31,390 bases of DNA. Origin: Priapulus caudatus. Its lineage: Eukaryota > Priapulida > Priapulimorpha > Priapulimorphida > Priapulidae. Each line of letters starts with the position of its first letter. The first letter of the stretch is position 1. The notes beneath the pieces were generated by a model. It had not been told where the DNA came from, made no database searches, and worked only from the letters and a program-made list of their open reading frames with translations. Positions 20,189 through 29,437 of this stretch are shown in pieces. The translations under genes were made by a program, and so were the position numbers. The stretch is taken from positions 109,706 to 141,095 of the forward strand of contig NW_014577891.1 of the NCBI RefSeq assembly GCF_000485595.1, written 5' to 3'.

Positions 20189-20601
20189 AGTTGTCTTTGC
20201 TGAACCTCGTGGACGTAAGGCGCCACGGAAATGAAATGGTTGTAGACCCACTCGTCCCTCTCTGTCATCTCCACATCTTCCTGGCCAGATTTCTTCTTCT
20301 TCAGACGTCCAAAGCGGGTCCGGAGGCTGCTGTACCAGAGCTTGAGCTCGGCTACATCCTTCCCCAGCTCGGCTGCCTTCTCTCTCCAGAGGCTTTCTTT
20401 ACTCGTCATGTCTTTTTGTAGGCCTTCATCCTCTTGTTGTAGAAGACAGTGTTTTCTGCCAGCCAATCCACCATGCTCTGCTCCTCTTCCTCTGTCAGGG
20501 AACTGTGGATCTTGGTCTTCTTGCCCTTTCTGGCTACACTGGTCTTGCTGGTGACACTCGCAGCGTCGGTGTCTACGTCAAACTTCAGTTGTGATGTATT
20601 T
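20189..20601 (-). CDS. MADF/Myb-SANT-like DNA-binding exon (frameshifted or sequencing error)
   Basis: Minus strand, with acceptor ATATTTAG/AAATACATC at 20601 and a strong donor CAACT/GTAAGT after 20189; alternatively the frame simply stops at the TAA overlapping that donor. The product has a basic linker (KGKKTK), an acidic lead-in (LTEEEEQ), then a MADF-like domain: VDWLAENTVFYNKRMKAY, followed after a one-base shift by KDMTSKESLWREKAAELG and a LRTRFGRLKKKK end. The shift is in an A5 run (plus-strand T5 at 20413-20417). MADF domains bind DNA and occur in transcription factors and in transposon accessory proteins. The rest of the gene is not visible; upstream exons would lie beyond 20601 and downstream ones toward the gap. 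Confidence 0.5.
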
Positions 20602-20692
20602 CTAAATATGCGGAAAACTATTCAAGCTAACTACGAAGTCGCTAATTATATAGTTTTGTTTAAACTGCTATAGTTGGTTTTTCGTAGTAACC

Positions 20693-20735
20693 AGCATTTA
20701 TGTGCCCCACCCATGGTTGATTGACAGTACTTTTG

Positions 20736-20779
<44 letters not shown>

Positions 20780-20873
20780 GTATATATATAGATATGTAAA
20801 TGTATATATATATATATGTGTGTGTGTATATACAGCAAAAGTACTGTCAATCAACCATGGGCACATAAATGCT
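20693..20873. repeat. Foldback element with a TA/TG microsatellite loop
   Basis: Arms at 20693-20742 and 20829-20873 are inverted copies (AGCATTTATG...CATAAATGCT), with four or five extra bases (CCCAC area) in the left arm. The loop is mostly (TA)n with some TG, so the hairpin may be an expansion site. More TA-type microsatellite follows at ~20890-20948 and 20998-21008. Confidence 0.75.
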
Positions 20874-21057
20874 AGTTGCTATATTATATATGTGCATGCA
20901 TATGTAATATATGTAAATGTATATGTATATGTATATATATATATATACCACCTTATAATCATGTGATTTTTGTTGTGAAAACTTTACTAGTCCAGGATAT
21001 ATATATATCAGGAGTCTATCAAAAGGAGTAAGCCACGCAAAAACCGGCAAAATTCAA

Positions 21058-21210
21058 CATTTAGTAGCCTTAGTCTACCTATGATTTATTATGTTTACCT
21101 CGATAAACTTGAGCTCAAGTATTGCCTTAATCATTAAACTTTATCCGTGTGTAATCGTTGGTCACATAAAAATGACAAATCCGGAGATATCGGTTCAAAC
21201 GTACAATGTG
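21058..21210 (+). repeat. Direct repeat copy 1, upstream of the 4-exon gene
   Basis: About 153 bp, resembling 25663-25814 in the same orientation at roughly two-thirds identity with few gaps; shared words include TAGCCTTA, GAGCTCAA/AAGCTCAA, AATCCGGAGATA and AAACGTAC. It lies 160 bp before the start codon of the plus-strand gene. Confidence 0.6.
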
Positions 21211-21369
21211 GTTTTATCAATTTACACGACATTGTTATGATCTGTGAACCGAAACAAAGGGCTATGTTTTCCCTAAGCCCTCTATCGCAGCGCACGCAAA
21301 CAACTAGCGAGGTTCGCCAGGGATTTTCAAAATAAAATTTCTCGCGAGATCTCATCTTTACTATTCAAC

Positions 21370-21945
21370 ATGGCGCCGAAGCGTAAACTTTCCATGCCAA
21401 CAGCTCCAATTAGAATCGACAAACGCCGTAAAAGACCTTCGACTGTTCGTAAAATGACGAGGGCACAAGTTCAGGAAGTTCGTGGTAAGCTGGAAGAAAT
21501 TGAAAGAACTGAACTTGTTGCAAACGTCAACGAGGCAGTGGAAAGTGAATTGCACATGGAGATTGGCCACCGAAAATTGTTCCTGCAAAGCCTTCACAGC
21601 AACGGATTCTTTGCTGTGCTCGTTGGAAATTTGTTTACCCTGTTCATGGAATTGTATGGAAGCTCATTTTCTAACAGGCCTATAGACAGCTACGTGGCGT
21701 TTCAGTTGGTGTGGCTGAATACGGTATCGTACGCGTTTAGCGATATCGATGTCATCAAGTTAGGGCCCGGTGCCGGCAGTACTAGTACTAGTACCAGTGA
21801 CACGGACGCGATGCATAAATCTCTCATGCGCGAACAGTGGCAAAGGGCCGTGGCGTCGTTTCCAGTGGCTGATAGCACCAGTGACGACAGTACTAACGAC
21901 GTTAGACAAGTTGGACACGCTATCGCTTCAGCAGTCTTCCGCAAG
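21370..21945 (+). CDS. Unknown 4-exon gene, exon 1
   Basis: 192 codons, ending at AAG/GTAAGAG in phase 0. Contains the basic N-terminus, the hydrophobic patch and the TSTS-rich segment. Confidence 0.68.
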
Positions 21946-24229
21946 GTAAGAGTCTACTACTCGTTAGCATTGGTTGAACAGAAAGTAAAGTACCGTACTA
22001 CTAGTAATACTAATAGTATTAGTAATGCTGCAAACGCTTTGTTAAAGAATTAAAATGAGTTGTTGGTAATAACGGGGTTAAATTATGTAATTTGCCGCAA
22101 CAGCTTCAATACAACATACAATGGAAACTTCACAAAAACCATGCAGCAATAAATTATGGGAATTATTGCTGTTATTTAAAGAAAATGCAACATGCAATAT
22201 TACCCTAAAATGGAACATCTAGCTGTAAGTAAAATATAATCTATTCACTTATTCCTTGCATTGCAGGCCAGCGAATGGTTGATAAAAATCAAGTCGTCTA
22301 CAGAGGAATCGCTCGCTACAGTCGAGTCTCTCCATGAGGAGTCAGAGTACGCGCTTCTCGCTATAGCTGGTGGCTGTGTGAACCTAGTAAAGCGCGTAGT
22401 GACAAGAAGACAGCTTTCTAAGTCAGCAAGGCAGAGAAGGGAAGGCAATGCATTGCTGATACTGATAACAACCTGTAAGTACTAGTGATCAGTTAAAAAA
22501 ATACACGGGTGCTCGGGACGATTTAGCCCCCGAAATTCCAAAAAGAGCCCCGGAAATGCACAAAAGAGCCCCGTAAATTTGCATAGAGTTCAATACAAAC
22601 AAAACAAAAATTTTAGAGTACTAGTTTCATGCATGCGAGCTTGAAAAGTAAATTTTTATTTTTCCCCTGCTAGTGATACAGCATAGCTTATAAATATGCT
22701 GTATTTCATTCATGTAGATGCATAAGAAATAAATAAATGAACAACTGCCTAAACAATACAGGCACATTTTTCTAACATTTGTATCTAAGCCATAAAATTA
22801 TTACGGCTGTAATTTTGCGTTGTGTTAAACACTGTTATCATGGCTGTTACCAGATGTTGCAACACTTATCTTTAATAATACATTACATTTTCAATCTTGT
22901 AAACATGTAGCAACATAAATATTAAACAATGCTACAATGATACAATGATACAGAAAGCAAAAGATTAGACTTTGCAACACTTAACAACATACCGGCTTGT
23001 TTTGCCGATGATGGGAAAAGTGAGGAGCATAACAACAATATCAAAGTTTTGCCAACTTGACTAAAGCCTTGCTCTTATTCAGGTGTCCGTACAACAGAGC
23101 AGAAACGAAGAGTTCCCATGCCAACACCACTAAGAATACGTGACAGGGGTGGCTTGCTCGTTCCGCAGCGCGTATTTTTACTGTGGCTGAGAAACCTGGA
23201 CCGCGCAATTAGAACAATCGCGTCGGAAAGCGGAATCGCACTCTACGGGAAGAATATTATAAAGGTTTGTACTACAATTGCTACAGTAATTATAAGCAAA
23301 TCTACATAGAGCAGTGTTAATTATTACACCAGCTCCATTATTTCTAAACATCGCCACGTGGGCGCATCTCCACGTAGCCGCATCACCACGTGGCTGCGGC
23401 GCCACGTAGCCGCATCGCCACGTGGGCGCGTCTCCACGTAGCCGCATCACCACGTGGGCGCGGCGCCACGTGGGCGCGTCTCCACGTGGGCGCGTCGCCA
23501 CGTAGCCGCATCACCACGTGGGCGCGTAGCCGCATCGCCGCATCACCACGTGGGCGGCGGCGTCACCTAGCGCATCACCACATGGTCGCGTCGCCCACGT
23601 AGCTGCATCACCACGTGGGCGCGGCGTCACCTAGCCGCATCACCACATGGTCGCGTCGCCACGTAGCTGCATCACCACGTGGGCGCGGCGTCACGTAGTC
23701 CGCATCACCACGTAGACGGCGTCGCCACCTTAGCTGCTCACCACGTGGGGCGCTGCGTCACCTAGCGCATCACGCACGTGGGCGCGTCGCCACGTAGCCG
23801 CATCACCACGTGGGCGCGTCGCCACGTAGCCGCATCACGTGGGCGTGTCGCCACGTAGCCATTCGGAAAGGCCTTGGAATCAAGGGTTCTGGAAAATAGG
23901 TGTTGTACCTGTATAATAATTCCTCTGATGCAATGCTGCTTTACCTATTCTTACAGATCACCTCTCAACAAGTGAATGCCATGGATCACCTTCGTGACAT
24001 ATTTGGAGAGGCTGCGCGTTATGCATGCACCATGGCCAAGTGCAACGCAACTAACTCAACCATTAGCACTCTTCACCGCATGTGGCAAACAAAGATAGTC
24101 AACGCCCGAGTGAACGAGTGCATGATTTCTCATCAGTTGGGTGTAGCGGAACAGCAGGGAAACCCGATGATGAAAGGAGGCTTGACCTTGCGCGATGAAC
24201 TTTACTGCTTGGCTAAAAAGCAACTGTAA
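21370..24229 (+). CDS. Four-exon gene of unknown function (412 residues)
   Basis: Exons 21370-21945, 22267-22474, 23083-23264 and 23957-24229 join without stops. Introns are phase 0, 1 and 0 with donors AAG/GTAAG, CCT/GTAAGT and AAG/GTTTGT and acceptors TTGCAG, ATTCAG and TTACAG. The start ATG at 21370 has context AACATGG. I do not recognise the protein. The N-terminus is very basic (KRKL; KRRKRPSTVRK, ~3-28), suggesting nuclear targeting. Residues ~78-98 are hydrophobic (NGFFAVLVGNLFTLFMELYG). Residues ~135-180 are Ser/Thr/Asp-rich with TSTS repeats. The C-terminal 90 residues are mostly polar and helical-looking. It converges on the transposase-like gene, with stop codons 86 bp apart. That suggests either a two-gene mobile element or a host gene beside one; the first is my inference. 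Confidence 0.68.
22267..22474 (+). CDS. Unknown 4-exon gene, exon 2
   Basis: Starts after CATTGCAG in phase 0 and ends ACCT/GTAAGT in phase 1. Encodes residues 193-261, a polar, basic-ended stretch (RRQLSKSARQRR). Confidence 0.66.
23083..23264 (+). CDS. Unknown 4-exon gene, exon 3
   Basis: Starts after CTTATTCAG in phase 1 and ends ATAAAG/GTTTGT in phase 0. Encodes residues 262-322 with LLVPQRVFLLWLRNLDRA. Confidence 0.66.
23350..23862 (+). repeat. CACGTG-rich minisatellite in intron 3
   Basis: Irregular tandem units of ~16-18 bp alternating GCATCACCACGTGGGC and GCGTCGCCACGTAGC types, together a ~34-bp dimer. At least a dozen units keep the palindromic E-box CACGTG; others carry CACGTA or CACCTA. 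Frequent one-base indels may be real decay or assembly noise. Confidence 0.85.
23957..24229 (+). CDS. Unknown 4-exon gene, exon 4
   Basis: Starts after TTCTTACAG in phase 0 and ends at TAA 24227-24229. Encodes residues 323-412. Confidence 0.66.
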   Translation: MTSQQVNAMDHLRDIFGEAARYACTMAKCNATNSTISTLHRMWQTKIVNARVNECMISHQLGVAEQQGNPMMKGGLTLRDELYCLAKKQL

Positions 24230-24315
24230 ACTTTCTGCATGGCATTTACAATAGGATCTACTAATAGAACCCGAAATTACAGTTTATGATGCATGATATC
24301 GGTCAACGTGTTTAT

Positions 24316-24647
24316 TCAACCATCATAGTGATGGAATAACGGTACGTCTCGGTATCCCTCTATACTAGGGTGTTTTGTCTCATCTTGTATAATAATACTT
24401 TTTCTAGATGTCTGGTAGCTTATAGATGTGAGTTTACCACCTGTGTAAGCTTTAAGCCTTGAGAAAAGACTTTCCACTGCGCTGCCGTTGATGCGTAGCG
24501 GGGAAATGAAATGTTTATCGCCATGCCTACTCAAGAAATCAGCACAGACACCCTGGAATCCAGACACTGTAATTCTGAGCAAATCCCACGTCTGCCATGC
24601 CAGAAATCGTCTCTCTCTTGGGGAGTTAGGTTGGAAGTCGCTCATGT
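24316..24647 (-). CDS. Transposase-like gene, last exon
   Basis: Acceptor ACCTTCAG/ACATGAG in phase 1, stop TGA 24316-24318. Contains WQTWDLLRITV, the candidate catalytic glutamate in NGSAVESLF, TGGKL and the terminal YRDVPLF. The stop codon overlaps an AATAAA signal (plus-strand TTTATT 24311-24316). Confidence 0.65.
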
Positions 24648-24815
24648 CTGAAGGTAGCAATTAAGAATTAGGTTAATTATACGTAAAGAGATTACAGTTC
24701 CAGTATACATCATTACCTTCATACAGAGGTGATATGCACACCTGTAAAGCTTTTTCATTAACAGAATTTAATACGTTACACTTGCTTTGTATGGAACATT
24801 AGTTGCATGCATTAC

Positions 24816-25047
24816 CTTCCAATTCTTTAGCCCAGTTTTCGAAGTAGCGATATCCCTCCAAGATGTTGTGCAGAACGTGTTGATTTTGAGCAGTCACTCT
24901 GTGATGTGACAATAAACCGCGCTCAAACATTAGGTTGCATGCTGCCAAATAGCCATGCGTAGCCATCACGGATTTGCTCTCGCGAGGTATGGCCGTCGGC
25001 TCGTCTGGTTGCGCATAGCTCTCCAACTCCATAAGCACATGTTCTTG
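24816..25047 (-). CDS. Transposase-like gene, penultimate exon
   Basis: Acceptor GATTTACAG/CAAGAAC, donor TTGGAAG/GTAATG, ending in phase 1. Encodes a helical segment with YLAACNLMFERGLLSHHRV. Confidence 0.63.
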
Positions 25048-25829
25048 CTGTAAATCAATTTTTGCAGATCAGGATATAAGTCATTAGATTGATGTTAATA
25101 GAAGTTATTGAATGTCATTGAAGTTATAGTTAAAATGTATTCGCACTGCACCGCATGAATGCGAACGACGTGTAAGAGATGTGCTGGGATACACAAAGTG
25201 CTTGCATAGTAATGTTTACTGTTACAATATAATATTTAACACTATACGGCCAAACTAAAAAAAAGGTGATTCCGGTCGACCGACCGTCCCTCGATTATTA
25301 AGGCCGACCCTAAAATTTTTCCATCAAAAAAATAAAAAATTTATAGAATTTTTTTGTAATTTGAAATCTGACAGACAAAACATAAGATTTTTTACTACAA
25401 ACACGTTCTGGACTTGCTTACTAACTTACCCCTACCTATAAACGACTTTATAGCATGCATTAGAGGGATATTAAGAACCAACAAAAAATAAATAAAAATA
25501 GAAATCCCTACCTACTTTTGTTTTTGATGCAATAGGAAACACACCTATTTTTTGGTTTGGCCTGAGAAATACGCATTTTCTGAATATTGGTATATATATA
25601 TGGTATCTATAGGTACCATGCTGAAGCGTAATAAAANACATCAATAAACAAGGGAAATTTGTCATTTACTAGCCTTATAATACCTACGATTTACTACGCG
25701 TAACTCATCCAACTTAAGCTCAAATCGGACACAGTACATTCGCCTAGCATCGTGCAAAATCGTTTAATCGTATACACCCGCAATCCGGAGATACAGACTA
25801 AAACGTACGACACGATTCTCCATTCTTTG
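25048..25829. other. Non-coding segment where transposase central exons are expected
   Basis: AT-rich, with one ambiguous base (25637) and a GGTCGACCGACCG string near 25276. Ends in the direct repeat at 25663-25814. No exon matching the missing transposase part was found on the minus strand. Confidence 0.5.
25663..25814 (+). repeat. Direct repeat copy 2, within the transposase-like gene
   Basis: About 152 bp, partner of 21058-21210 in the same orientation. It abuts the point where the catalytic exon loses its expected continuation. Confidence 0.6.
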
Positions 25830-26466
25830 GCCATGTCTTGCGTGTAAGATTCCTTCGATCGACTGTACGCACCTCGCCTTATCCCGGTCCATGCTTTGAT
25901 TGTGGTCAAATTTGCACCAGCACCATCACAAACTATGCAGGCGGTGTGAAACATATTGGCCTCGAATAGCCTCATGGTTTCTGCAAGGCATCCTGTCAAA
26001 AATTTGTGCTCGATGGAAGATTCTGTAGCGAAGTAGGGGCCAATGACGTCGTAGGATGAAGACAGATCTCTCCAAAGAAACTGCAGGACAGACTGCGCTG
26101 GTGCTATACGCTTCTTTTGTTCCAGTGTTTCATAAACGTCATGTAAGGTGCTGAGATCGTCTGGTGTTAGCGCGACGCCGTACATTTGGAGATTCTTACT
26201 GTTCCACATTACCTTACCGATGACGCGCACTTCATCGAGAATCAGGACGCCCTCACCCTTAGGTTCTTCTTGACCTTCAGAAACCTTCTGCTGTTTGAAG
26301 GTGTGGTAGTAAGCGGCTGCAGCGTGCATGTTTTTTTCTGACAGCCCGCTGACCTCGAGGGCTGCTTCCATCTGTCTTTGCAGACTTCGAACACAAGGTA
26401 GCTGCAGAATTTGCAGTTTGGCAAGAGCCTTGTAGGCTGCCGGACTTCTGGAGAAGATCGCCAATG
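25830..26466 (-). CDS. Transposase-like gene, catalytic-region exon (3' side disrupted)
   Basis: Acceptor TTTTGCAG/CATTGGCG. Encodes ALAIFSRSPAAYKAL, LILDEVRVIGKV, FLWRDLSSSYDVIGPYF and IVCDGAGANL, candidate first and second acidic catalytic motifs. No convincing donor follows; the frame runs into a ~152-bp repeat at 25814. A weak donor (GCGAG/GTGCGT near 25873) is possible. Confidence 0.6.
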
Positions 26467-26695
26467 CTGCAAAAACAATTTAAAATTTGCTGTAACGAAG
26501 ATGATAGGTTAGTGCAAGGGTGTCATTTTACGAGCAACTACTATTGAGCATGCCAAAACAAAACTGATTTCAGAATTTTAATATGTTTAACTGATACCTT
26601 CACGACTGGGTCAAGAAATTGTTACGGGTTTAATGCAGAGATCCTTTTCGGCAATTAAGCAGTGAATTGTTGTCGGGATATCTAAAGACAAACTC

Positions 26696-26774
26696 AAGAT
26701 CACTCCAAATTGTTAAACTCTGAGTCCTGATATGAAAGTTTTATATCAGGAGTTTAACAATTTTGAGTGATCTT
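26696..26774. repeat. Perfect-ended hairpin in a transposase-gene intron
   Basis: Arms starting AAGATCACTC and ending GAGTGATCTT pair over ~32 bases, with one extra TGAGT-like insertion on the left. The loop is GAAAGTTTT. Probably a small MITE. Confidence 0.7.
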
Positions 26775-26824
26775 TAATTTTGAAAAATGAATAAATAATA
26801 ATAATACAATAAATTGAAACATAC

Positions 26825-26872
26825 CCATTCTGTATGTAACCGTAGACCATACATTGGACTTGTTTCCACTTC
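26825..26872 (-). CDS. Transposase-like gene, 48-nt exon
   Basis: Acceptor CATATTTAG/GAAGTGG and donor AGAATGG/GTATGT, phase 1 on both sides. The peptide SGNKSNVWSTVTYRM joins in frame to both neighbours. Found from splice phase, as it is too short to show as an ORF. Confidence 0.65.
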
Positions 26873-27041
26873 CTAAATATGAAAAGTTAGACATTAATTA
26901 ACCATAATACAAACAGGCACCTGCATGAATTTTAATTAGCAACAATAATTCAACATGTCTGAAGCAGTTAGTTACTATGAAACTAGTCTGTAGTCCACGT
27001 AAGTGAATTTTGCTATTCATTCTTTTTAGGAGTATACTTAC

Positions 27042-28008
27042 TATTCCTCGCTTGATCTTTCTCCCAAGCATCTCTCATTGAATCAGCAACTTGTCTGCCT
27101 GCTTCTTGCTCACTGTTGGTTAGTAGCTCTTTGAAAGCCCTTTGACCCTGCTTACTCTTTGAAATGAATTCGACAGCACGACTCATGTCAGCACTTTGGT
27201 CATGGTTGAGTTGCACTGATAGTGCCTCGAACTTTTGCTGGTATCGCTTTAAACGTTTTTCAACTGCACGAGTTTTGTGCATTCTTTTGGCTGATCTTAT
27301 TTTTTGGCTCTTAGGTGAGAGTAAAGATATGGGGTAGTGAGATGATGGCTGTAAACGTTTTTTGTGTGCTGATTCTGTGATTTTTGAAGCTTTAGCACTT
27401 TTTCTTTTCATATTTCGCATCATTTGCTGGCATTTTGTACAGATTTCGCGTTTTCTTCTGTCTGATACATTGATGAACACTAGACAGGCTTTGGATCTGT
27501 AGTGTACGTATGGTACTTCTGAACGTATGCACTTTGGCGTGTATCGTAAATTGGCAGTCGCTGACCTGTATTGGACTTCATCTATGCCGAAACATGGGGT
27601 GTAGATACGAAGCTTTTGTAGCATGCCTTCAAAGATATCACGGTGGTCAGTTTCTGTTGATGAACACTTTTGCTCCTCGACAATTTCTTCCATAATACGC
27701 ACTTGCAGTTTTCCTTCCTCATGCACCAACAAATTTACTGCACTTATTGGCCCTCCCTTACTCTCTGGTACGTGCGAGTTCTGTGGATACACTCGGAGCC
27801 ACCATCCCGATTCAATATCATACAACTCCGACGTGTTAAAACTGCAGCCATGCTTAAGCGCGTAAGTATTCACATGGTCTACGTAAGTGCCGAATATTGA
27901 TGGAGCTATTTTTTGTCGCTTACTGGCAGGCGTACTGTATGCGTGTTCTTTTGAGATAGCTTTCCTTTTTTCGGCAAGCCTTGGTGATCGCCTGGGCGAT
28001 AGTACTTG
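27042..28008 (-). CDS. Transposase-like gene, large N-terminal exon
   Basis: Open from the edge of the inserted TIR element (28008) to the donor GGAATA/GTAAGT (phase 1). There is no ATG near its start, consistent with the true start lying upstream. Rich in Lys/Arg (HKKRL, RLKRYQQK) with a predicted helical stretch toward the end. Confidence 0.6.
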
Positions 28009-28545
28009 CCGGTGTCACGGTCTGAGATTACCCCCAGTCTGAAATTACCCCTAGCACCTCGCGCGCATGCGTGACGCATGCGCAGTAGCGCTGGATAATG
28101 AGACTGCCGCGGCCACAGTCTGAGATTAGTCTGGCAGTAGGAGGGTAAATTCAGACTGGGGTGGTAAAATCTGCAGACCCCGGCTGTCACGGTCTCGAGA
28201 CTTACCCGCCCCCCCGTCTGAAAATGGTAACCGGCCTGGAAAATTATACTCCTGTGTTGCCATCAGTGGTAAGTTCAGACTGGGTACCCCGCGTGCGTTC
28301 CAGACCGGTGTCCAGACGTGTCTGAGGATTAACCCCAGTGACTGAAATTACCTCCTGCAAGATTAGTACGTGCCTGCTGTGCCCATAGGGGGTAATTCCA
28401 GACTGGCGGCTAATCTCAGACCGGCTGTTCAGCGGGTCCTGAGATTACCGCCCCAGTCTGAAATTCCCGCTGCAAATATATCCTGTCGTCGCCCGCATGA
28501 GGTGGTAATTGCAGACTGGGGTATATCTCAGCACCGGTCTGGAAT
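28009..28545. repeat. Tandem array of four palindromic units
   Basis: Each ~110-175-bp unit starts like GGTCTGAGATTACCCCAGTC and ends with its inverse, GACTGGGGTAATCTCAGACC, around a variable GC-rich centre. Unit starts are at about 28009, 28185, 28310 and 28430. The units differ by many small changes. Confidence 0.7.
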
Positions 28546-28590
28546 TGTTCGCGGCAACATTATTTATTTAACGCCCGGCTGCCCATGGAC

Positions 28591-29436
28591 GGGTTTAGGA
28601 GGAGGAGGGAGAGGAGGAGGGAGGAAGTTTAGTGGGTAGGAGGAGGGAGGAGGAGGAGAGAACGGTGATCGGAGGAGGGAGGGACGAGAGTGGAGGAGAG
28701 AGCGGAGGAGGAGGCCGCCGAGGGAGGAGGAGAGAAGGAGGGGGCAGGGGAGAAGGATGGATGGAGTCGGGACGATGCGGAGAAGGTGTTGCGTCGGTGA
28801 GCGGGAGGGGGAGGGCGGGAGAAGGGTGTATCGAGTAGGGGGGAGGAGACGGCCGGAGAAGGTGATAGGACGATCGGAGATGAGTGGGTGGGAGTGGGGA
28901 GGAGGAGTCAGGGGCGCAGGAGAGGAGTAGGAGGAGGAGGAGGAGGAGAGAAGCGTGATGCAGTAGGGGAGAAAAAAGGGGAGAACCAGGAGGCGAAGGA
29001 GGAGAGGAGGAAGAGGAGGGCAGAAATAGTCGTGATGGGACGTAGATCGGCGGGAATGAGTGAGCGAGGGCAGGAGGGGGGAGAACGAACAGGGAGGAAG
29101 CGTGCGGTACGGAGGGAGGAAGAGGCAGGAGAGAAGTTTATGGAGTAGGGGAAGGAGGCGAGGCTTACGTAGGTAGAGGGGAGGGGAGAAAGGGAGGCGG
29201 GGAAAAAGGGGGGAGGAAAGGTGATGGAGGAGGAGGCGGAGGGAAGGGGAGAAGGGTGATGGAGGAGGAGTAGGGGCAGGAGGGGAGGAGGGAGGAAGGG
29301 AGGAGGAATAAGCAGGAGCGGGAGAGAGGTGATGGAGTGAAGGGGGAGCGGAGGCAGGAGGCGGGAGAAGCGAGGGGAGAATGCTGCGTGAGAAGGAGGA
29401 GAAGCTGGTGGGAGAACGAAGGAAGCTACGGCCAGG
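28591..29436 (+). repeat. Purine (GGA/GAA) tract
   Basis: About 850 bases almost only A and G on the plus strand, built from GGAGGA, GGAGAA and AGGAGGAGG words. Long open frames here are composition artefacts, because such sequence rarely forms stop codons on the pyrimidine strand. Confidence 0.85.
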
Positions 29437-29437
29437 A

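Larger units (their letters stand above)
24316..28008 (-). pseudogene. P-element/THAP9-like transposase gene, multi-exon, central part missing
   Basis: Recognisable exons in transcription order: 28008-27042, 26872-26825, 26466-~25830, 25047-24816 and 24647-24316, with matching phases at the joins I can test (1b-2, 2-3 and 4-5). Motifs: a basic SPRRSPRLAEKRK lead, SIFGTYVDHVNTYALKHGC, a C-x2-C pair (CTKCQQM), the short exon with NKSNVWSTVTYRM, LILDEVRVIGKV, IVCDGAGANL, and near the C-terminus NGSAVESLFSRLKAYTGGKL and YRDVPLF. DE-, CDGxGxN- and AVE-type motifs in this order resemble the RNase-H-fold core of P-element/THAP9-like transposases; that family link is inference. The segment expected between 25830 and 25047 (with an H..KN motif) is absent, replaced by non-coding DNA. 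The start codon is also separated by an inserted element. Probably non-functional here. Confidence 0.62.

Noticed and set aside
21134-21355. Minus-strand ORF upstream of the 4-exon gene
   Set aside because: Overlaps the direct repeat and the probable promoter; no domain, and its partner repeat at 25663 gives a different peptide.
23350-23862. CRISPR-like array
   Set aside because: Units are 16-18 bp with no unique spacers and sit in a eukaryotic intron; it is a minisatellite.
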